From NCBI GenBank assembly GCA_963966185.1, contig CAWZYM010000408.1, positions 1 to 64,000 on the forward strand: 64,000 bases of DNA, read 5' to 3'. The stretch is from Rhabditoides inermis (Eukaryota > Nematoda > Chromadorea > Rhabditida > Rhabditidae). Within the stretch, counting starts at the first letter, position 1; the number at the start of each line of letters is the position of its first letter. This document shows positions 61,128 through 64,000 of this stretch, one piece after another. Made by a program: the position numbers and the translations under genes. The notes beneath the pieces are model-generated. The model ran no database searches, was not told the origin of the DNA, and saw only the letters and a list, made by a program, of their open reading frames with translations.

Positions 61128-63375
61128 TATGGCATTTGCCATATATATACAACATGTTACCGCGCGTCGGTTCTGAGACGAGTTGATATAACCCATATTA
61201 TTGCAATAATTTAGGAAACTTTGTGACATGTAGTCTGATGCCGAATGTCACCGTATTTCAATGGAGTTTAGATCGCCGGCTATCAGAAGAGTTCATTGGA
61301 AATTAATATCCTTTACAAATTGAGAAAATACAGGAAGAAAAGTGCGGTCATCTCCTGGTGGTCTATACACACCGATATAAAACAAACACATCGACAACAC
61401 AATTATAGGTTTATTTTTTATCAATGCAATACATCGATTTTTATATGTAGTATTCATTTGTCGATTCAATTTTTCGAATGACAAATGCATTTCTAAAAAA
61501 AAAACGACCGAAACATTTCTTTTATCTCACGAATTATCGAAAGGAAATTACAGTTAGACAGAGCGAGAGTACAATATATCATAGCAGCGGATATCAAAAA
61601 TATCAAGTACCAAGAATTACCATCGATCGAAGTTATTGCAGCAAAAGTCATTTTCGTAAGAGTAGTTGTTGTTACTGCAGTAGTTGTTGTTGTTGTTGTT
61701 GTTGCTATTGCGGGAGTAGTTACTGTAGTAATTATTAATGGTAGAACTGTAGTAGTTGTTGTTGCTGTAGTAGATGTTGTTACTGTAGTAGTAGTTACTG
61801 TAGAACTGTAGTAGTTGTTGCTGTAACAGTAGTTGTTGTTTCACTCACTCATTTCCGTTGACTGCATTCGTTTCGATCGCACGCGCATCTCTCGCACGAG
61901 TCCAGGTGTTCGTACGCGTAGATTCGATGTTCGTGCTCCGACCCCGCCCCCACGTACGCTGTCAACGAGAAGTCACACTCGATCATGTATCACACACCCG
62001 CTTTATTATGCAAGAAGGGGCTTTCTGAGGATCTTTCTGAGAATGGGGGCGCGTTTTGAGTTCTTTTTGAGAGTTTTTGCAAGCAAAAAGTTGAGTCTGA
62101 CCTCTACTTGAAGTCAAAGTCAGACTCGACTTTTGCTGGCAAAAGATCCACAGTACGATCTCAGAACGCCTTCTCCTCTAAAGCGGATTTTCGATACATA
62201 ATCGAGTCTGACCGCGCCGGTTCTCTTTCTCTCTCTCCTCCTCCCTTCCCCTCCCTCCTCCCTTCCCCTCCCTCCCTCCCTCTCTCCCTTTCTCTTCCCT
62301 CTCCCCTCTCCCTCTCCCTCCTTCCCTCCCTCCCCCCCTCTCTCTCCACTCACCATCCAGTCCGAAGTAGACCTGCATGCCGGCCTCTGTCCACTGTCGC
62401 GTTCCCTCCGTGCATATCATAGCACACTCGTACTCCGCACTCAGCTGACTCGCCTCCTCCTCTGTGTAGTCGCTCAAATAGAGGTCACACTCAACTTTTG
62501 CTGGCAAAAGACCCTCAGAAAGATTGCCAGAAAGATCCCACGAAGAGTGTCGTTCAGGTCACACACCCTACCGCTTGACAGACGGCCGCTCTATCAACTA
62601 TAACACCGCCGCTGTTTCACAGCTCGCGCGAATAGAGTGACAGGCCGCAAAAGCAATCCACACGGTTTGGCTCCAAAATTTGAAACGTAAATATCTCGAA
62701 ACGTATGTCCGGTCATGTGGATTTGAGAACGGTTTTCGACTAGTGACCTCCTAGTGTTGGTCACCATCGGCTTCTGTGACCTAAACGACACTCCATGTCA
62801 AGTGGCTTTTTGTATCATAAAGCGGTTGTTGATGCATACTCGAGTCTGACCTTGCCTGGTTGGTGTCGAATATGAGAAAGCCGGCGAGCGAGACCGTCGC
62901 GTTCTTCCCGCCATCGGTTGCGATGTCCCAGATCTCTGCAACATTGGGCACATGGGTGGTAGGAGTCGACTGCAGTGATCCCCTTCGGCCTCGCTTGCAG
63001 TTCGAAACGCCATAACCGTGCGCCTCTCTTGTTTTGCGCCTTTTTGCCGAGAGCTGACGCTCTCCGTCTTCCTCTGATCTACCTTACCGAACTTATTGCG
63101 AGCACAGAACTGTACGGGGACCATTCGATTTCGCCTGTCCGCTCATCGGAGAGCGCGGCGCCTCGCGGGAAATTGAAATCGTTCAGTTCGTGACGCGTAA
63201 TGGATTGCAAATCGTCAGAAATAGGCCCTTATATATTGTATTAATACATATTATAACAATTATAACAATATAACTGACGCATCGCGCCTCGCGCGCAGTC
63301 GCCGACGCTGTCCGGATCGATAGAGGGGTACGCGCCGCCCAGAACCCACAGCCGGTACACTGTCGCGTCGGCGTA
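58358..63375 (-). CDS. Secreted cysteine-module protein(s), member E
   Basis: Six exons on minus: 63375-63279 (TVYRLWVLGGAYPSIDPDS), 62935-62856 (IWDIATDGGKNATVSLAG), 62489-62354 (CDLYLSDYTEEEASQLSAEY), 59896-59788 (RTTFIRLNGEQQCLEV ... CAAGCS), 58932-58857 (NGTECVGIISDDSNCKFLG) and 58484-58358 (MCVDQWILLFLADPCPSEEE, ending in TAG). The last three exons match exons 2-4 of member D in order and phase. The first three resemble the same plan and may be a preceding module. Phase fits within each trio but not between exons 3 and 4, so an exon is missing there or these are two genes. The start lies upstream or outside the window. Family unknown. Confidence 0.55.
59174..59402. mobile_element. Foldback MITE 5 in a member-E intron
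   Basis: AAGGATTTATCCGGACAATG at 59177 pairs with CATTGTCCGGATAAATCCTT at 59382-59401; inner TGATCTTCAGG pairs with CCTGAAGATCA. About 229 bp, no ORF. Confidence 0.85.
59951..61075. repeat. Direct repeats of about 120 bp, 1 kb apart
   Basis: 59951-60065 and 60958-61075 share GTGCTGTAATGTCTACCTAC, GGAATTATGAAAT and AGAGCATTGGCGGGGAGAGG. The enclosed DNA includes 60255-60480, a copy of the dispersed GGGCGGAGC-containing repeat found in intron 7 of copies B (12.1-12.25 kb) and C (37.1-37.25 kb). Confidence 0.8.
61086..61150. repeat. (AT)n microsatellite
   Basis: Alternating TA with a GT and a GGCATTTGCC interruption. Confidence 0.95.
61665..61850 (-). repeat. Degenerate GTT/GTA array, complement of the 49960 array
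   Basis: GTAGTTGTTGTTACTGTAGT-like units; reverse complement type of the ACT/AAC array at 49960-50120. Confidence 0.85.
62215..62346. repeat. CT/CCCT polypyrimidine tract
   Basis: Purine-rich on minus, following the donor of member-E exon 3. Confidence 0.95.
62555..62793 (-). repeat. tRNA-derived dispersed repeat, copy 2
   Basis: Second copy of the 8040-8340 repeat with the same order: tRNA-like block, then the body ending CTTCTGTGACCTAAA. Lies in a member-E intron. Confidence 0.7.
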
Positions 63376-63395
63376 CTGTAGGTAGCGGTCAGGCT

Positions 63396-63437
<42 letters not shown>

Positions 63438-63945
63438 ACCATTCATTAAGATGCAACCAGTAATACATTTCATATCGAATATGAAAGTTAAAACTGAATT
63501 CAGTACTGAACATACACAACTAGTGGATTTGATCTGACACCTATGAAATATGATATATTTGTGAAGCTTAGATCAAAATATGATTGACCATGATGATTTA
63601 TTTAAATGAAAACTTCATTCCGGAAAAGTTGTTCATCAACCACTGCATAGACTCGCTCTCTCCCCTCCATCATATTGCCAGAGGGGAGAATGCGAGGAGA
63701 GAGGGGAGAAAGCGAGAGTCTGTGAGAGCAGAGGAGAGTGACGAGACAGTCACAGAAATTCCGATAATTCCGTGGAATCCGTGGAATCCACGGAACTGGC
63801 TCATCGCGGATGAACAGTACTGTACTGTAGCGGTCAGCCTCTCTCTCCATCTCTCCCTCTCTCCATCTCTCTATCTCCCTCTCTCTCTCTCTCTCCTTCT
63901 CTCTCTCTCTCAAAACCACCCATTAAGGTGCGGTCAGTCTCTTCG
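63360..63945. repeat. Tandem duplication with (CT)n at the 5' side of member E
   Basis: 63375-63460 and 63815-63945 share GTAGCGGTCAG, a CT run, and CTCTCTCAAAACCA-CATTAAG blocks. The outer copy carries the acceptor region of the first visible member-E exon without its coding part. Confidence 0.8.
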
Positions 63946-64000
63946 AAACTCGCCTTCCGCATATGACTTCGAAAAACATTCGGAACACGACCAAACAGCG

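Overview
The window is animal nuclear DNA: genes are split into many short exons with GT...AG introns and TTTCAG-like acceptors, between retrotransposons, foldback elements and (GA)n tracts. Several introns in the 6.4-14 kb gene are 39-49 nt. With a tau-tubulin-kinase-like CK1 gene, a divergent PPP phosphatase and a DUF229 protein, this points to an invertebrate and fits a nematode, but nothing proves the phylum. I rebuilt gene models by hand from splice sites and reading phase; no search was run.

Layout. 345-1400 (+): 3' end of a TTBK-like kinase. 3.18-6.1 kb (-): pseudogene copy A of a pentaspan gene. 6.4-14.0 kb (-): intact copy B, whose frame runs through a cytoplasmic tail into a PPP-family Ser/Thr phosphatase, about 1,285 residues in 29 exons. 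19.1-28.5 kb (+): complete 22-exon GTPBP1-type GTPase (649 aa). 29.0-35.7 kb (-): 3' part of a DUF229 gene, tail to tail with GTPBP1. 36.2-44.6 kb (+): pseudogene copy C, split by two LINEs. 45.46-49.94 kb (+): Penelope-like element with its GIY-YIG nuclease before the reverse transcriptase. 50.3-56.5 kb (+) and 58.36-63.4 kb (-): a small family of secreted cysteine-containing proteins arranged as an inverted pair; a full-length LINE sits in an intron of the plus-strand member.

The most striking result is copy B: a prominin-like five-pass membrane protein apparently fused to a PP1-like phosphatase, in effect a candidate receptor-type serine/threonine phosphatase. Every exon junction from exon 2 to the stop keeps phase. 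Copies A and C carry a stop codon in the tail just before the fusion point and share a nonsense codon in ectodomain 2.

A second pattern is exon echoing: introns of GTPBP1 and other genes hold partial copies of a neighbouring exon edge together with its splice site, about 80-170 bp away, as if introns grew by local tandem duplication. Four foldback elements and several tRNA-derived repeats account for much of the remaining DNA.
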